From positions 1,178,001 to 1,242,000 of the forward strand of contig WHUZ01000004.1 of assembly GCA_015179045.1 (NCBI GenBank): a stretch of DNA of 64,000 nucleotides, in the 5' to 3' direction. The stretch is from Kalaharituber pfeilii (Eukaryota; Ascomycota; Pezizomycetes; Pezizales; Pezizaceae). This document shows, piece by piece, positions 61,883 through 64,000 of this stretch; the first letter of the stretch is position 1; the number at the start of each line of letters is the position of its first letter. Both the position numbers and the translations under genes were made by a program. The notes beneath the pieces are model-generated. The model had not been told where the DNA came from. It was given only the letters and a program-made list of their open reading frames with translations, and searched no databases.

Positions 61883-64000
61883 ATGCCACCCGCCAAAGCA
61901 ACTCGCGCTCCTCGAAAGCTGTTCAGACGCATATGCGATTGCCTCATCTACAATACTCCTCCTCACACTTTGAAATCCCAAAAGGAGTGCGATGCACATC
62001 AGGAATTCAAGCAGAATTATCCCCAAGGCCTCAGTGGAACCAATGTTGGTGCAGATACCGCTACGAATAAAGATGGAGGCAATACATCAGACGAGGGTGA
62101 CGACGAAACGGAGCCCCGTCCTAGGAAACGACATAGATTGCAGCGACATCGTATCCTCAACAGAAGAATTCACCATGATTCATCATCCGAAGACGAAGTA
62201 CCTCTGCCGGAAATCTCCCTCGGCAATGGTCGTGAGGATCTGCCTCGTCTTTCACCCAACCCTCTTCAAATTATCCCACAACCCACAATGCCTTCTGTCT
62301 CTGTCTCTGGGCCTCGCTATCAACCTTTCTACGAGGAAATTGAAGATGAAGACTTTAACGGTGGTCTCTCAACATCGCACGGTGATCTTATGGCAACACA
62401 AATGGAATTTAGCCCTCAACCGCCCCCCAAATATATAACCCTCCCGGGCCCAGTCAACAGAACTCACTTCCCAATCATCAACTTCACCCTCTGCCGATGA
62501 GCCAATCTCAGATCATTCAAACGGGCCCAGGGGCGTTATCTTGAGCACGCCAGAACTTACCGAAGAGGAATCTCAATCAGACCACCCCCGTAACCCATAC
62601 AAAGATGTGGCATTATTATCGGATTGGGAATCTTCTTCCAGTGATTCGGACGAAGGTGACCAAATTGATTATATTCATATGAAAGGTATTTTTTTTTTTT
62701 TTTTTTTTTTATATCATTTAATCGCTTTCCGCCCTAAGGGCTATGGCGATGTTGTGCTAGTTAATGAAAGGTATTTTCTCATTCCCTGCAATTCGCACAT
62801 TCACGTCTAAAACTACGCCCAGCGGTTCCTACCAACTCAGAGCTCTTAGAACTTGCACTTTTCGATATTAAGACCTCTGGGTCCACTAGCCGCGCCCAAT
62901 CCCAAGCCTACACAGATTTGTGCAAAGCGGCCTGTCCCCCTGGCGAAACTCCGGCCACACACCGCACAGTCATTAAGAGGCTAGTTAGATGCACGGGGAT
63001 CAAGACAATATCGTACGATTGCTGTATCAATTCATGCTATTGTTACTATAACTCCAGCAAGACGCATTGCCCAAATGAAAAATGTCGAGAACCACGATAC
63101 AAGGCTGACGGAATTACTCCCCGGAAAACATACGAATATATCCCCATTACTGCGCGCCTCAGAATTCAATTCAGCGATCCCCATCGTGCAAAAGAACTTA
63201 TGGAGTATCGAAAGGAGATGGAGGCATTTGCAAGGACCAATCCCCACACCCTTAAGGATTACTGGACTTCTGAATTACATCATGATCTGCTTCACAATAA
63301 GGGCCTTTTTCAACAACCAGAAACTCAAGCCTACATTCTCACAACCGACGGTTTCCGTGTTTTTTTCCGGCGAAAGCCATTCTCTGCTTGGCCCCTTCTA
63401 CTAATTCCTCTGAACATTCGTCCTGAACGACGTGGCCTCAGGCGCAACCTGTTGCCTGCCGGTATCTGCCCAGGTCCTAAGTAAGTTTCCATTCACTTTC
63501 ACATTGTAATCTATTTTTTGTCAAACCTTTCGTTCAATAACCTCACCCCTATACTCACGCGGGACTGCGTATTAATACACAATTGTTATAGGGGTCCTGT
63601 TGACATTGACTCATTCCTTGAGCCACTTATATCCGAGTTTGAAGCTCTCCAAAAAGGTATTCCTAATGTATGGAATGCCTACACTCAGAGGTACTTTACC
63701 TTATATGCACACATCACTTTAGTCTCTGGCGATCAACCTGCCCGAGAGAAGCTCATGAATCATTACGGGTCATCCGGGTCCAGATATTGCACCTACTGTT
63801 ACGCCCACGGATGCTATAAGTATATTGCCCCCTCCTGAAGCATGTACCTGAGGCCTCTATTTACAAGTTAAGCAGGGCCCGCATATACTGCCCTTTCAAC
63901 CCTCCTACCAACCCTCCGCCCACGGCCACCAATCAAGCTCACTGGAGGATATATGATCCAGCCAATTTACCAATGCGGAAGGATGAGGAATGGAGATACG
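61883..64000 (+). CDS. Tnp2-type CACTA transposase, partial (runs off the window)
   Basis: Start ATG 61883 (MPPAKATRAPRK, then CDCLIYNTPPHT). After an acidic/basic linker there is a frame change between about 62400 and 62450 (short intron or indel). Exons then are ...-62685, 62823-63480, 63592-63819 and 63876-64000, with GT-AG introns that keep frame. Tnp2 signatures: CCINSCYCYY, THCPNEKCREPRY, YEYIPITARLRIQF, LLPAGICPGPK-GPVDIDSFL, SGDQPAREKLMNHYG and CTYCYAHGCYK, then RIYCPFNPP. This is the family's zinc-binding N-terminus and the first part of its catalytic region. One intron hosts a LINE micro-insertion. Confidence 0.85.
62692..62763 (-). mobile_element. Tail-1 micro-insertion in a transposase intron
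   Basis: T-run and tail-1 hairpin (inner stem GCCC-TTA-GGGC, outer A-T pair). ATGAAAGGTATTT is at 62679-62691 and 62764-62776, and contains the 5' splice site (AAAG/GTATTT), which is therefore present twice. The intron 62686-62822 ends CGCCCAG. Confidence 0.9.

Larger units (their letters stand above)
56397..64000. mobile_element. CACTA (EnSpm-type) DNA transposon, left end and most of body
   Basis: The left end appears to be CACTGTGGTGC near 56398, where LINE ORF1 similarity stops abruptly. 56500-56760 holds four or more copies of a subterminal motif (ATACCTCAAGAAAGGATA), typical of CACTA ends. It contains a spliced accessory gene (minus, 60335-57407) and a Tnp2 transposase gene (plus, 61883 onward) in divergent orientation. 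The right end is outside the window, so terminal-repeat matching could not be checked. Confidence 0.7.

Overview
This window looks like repeat-rich nuclear DNA of a filamentous fungus, most likely an ascomycete, although the species cannot be fixed from sequence alone. The evidence is Tad-like LINEs with an RNase H domain, a chromodomain-bearing Ty3/Gypsy element, a Tnp2-type CACTA transposase with short GT-AG introns (56-82 bp, CTAAC/CTAAT-like branch sites), and a tRNA gene with a 30-nt intron at the canonical 37/38 position. The only clearly intact non-transposon gene is tRNA-Thr(UGU) at 32.1 kb. Almost everything else is transposons inserted into transposons, and target-site duplications (TSDs) let many layers be ordered.

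Layout. 0.5-7.9 kb: a decayed Copia element (minus) whose LTR carries an ORF1-only LINE, whose ORF1 in turn carries a truncated RT/RNase H LINE. 9.1-15.4 kb: a decayed LINE holding a hAT MITE and a chromovirus (10587-15256) with apparently identical LTRs. 15.4-20.3 kb: LINE 3' ends and a second Copia (gag, protease). 20.3-21.1 kb: a hAT transposase fragment and a LINE fragment. 21.3-26.95 kb: one Gypsy gag gene split by a solo LTR, a 979-bp mariner-like element, an 828-bp hAT element and several LINE insertions. 27-32 kb: LINE copies and two LTRs. 32-36 kb: tRNA, unrecognised ORFs and a GC-rich possibly decayed gene. 36.3-40 kb and 43.9-47.1 kb: a segmental duplication carrying two unrecognised genes. 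49.7-51.1 kb: a complete ORF1-only LINE. 52.4-56.4 kb: a second ORF1-type LINE interrupted by the longest EN-RT-RNase H LINE. 56.4-64.0 kb: a CACTA element with two divergent genes, running off the right edge.

Two LINE tail families recur. Tail 1 is a two-part hairpin next to poly(A) in which two base pairs co-vary between copies. Tail 2 is an unrelated hairpin followed by TCACGTGA-like sequence and poly(A). Both occur on long LINEs and as micro-insertions containing only the hairpin and poly(A), or part of it, each bounded by 8-15 bp duplications; one insertion is essentially only an A-rich tract. This graded series, with the ORF1-only LINE, is the most unusual content I can support.

Many element ORFs carry stops consistent with C-to-T change (CAG to TAG, TAT-GTT-GAT to TAG-GTT-AAT at a Copia RT active site), suggesting RIP-like decay of older layers. 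Exact identities, tree placement and copy numbers need alignment and database searches that I could not run.
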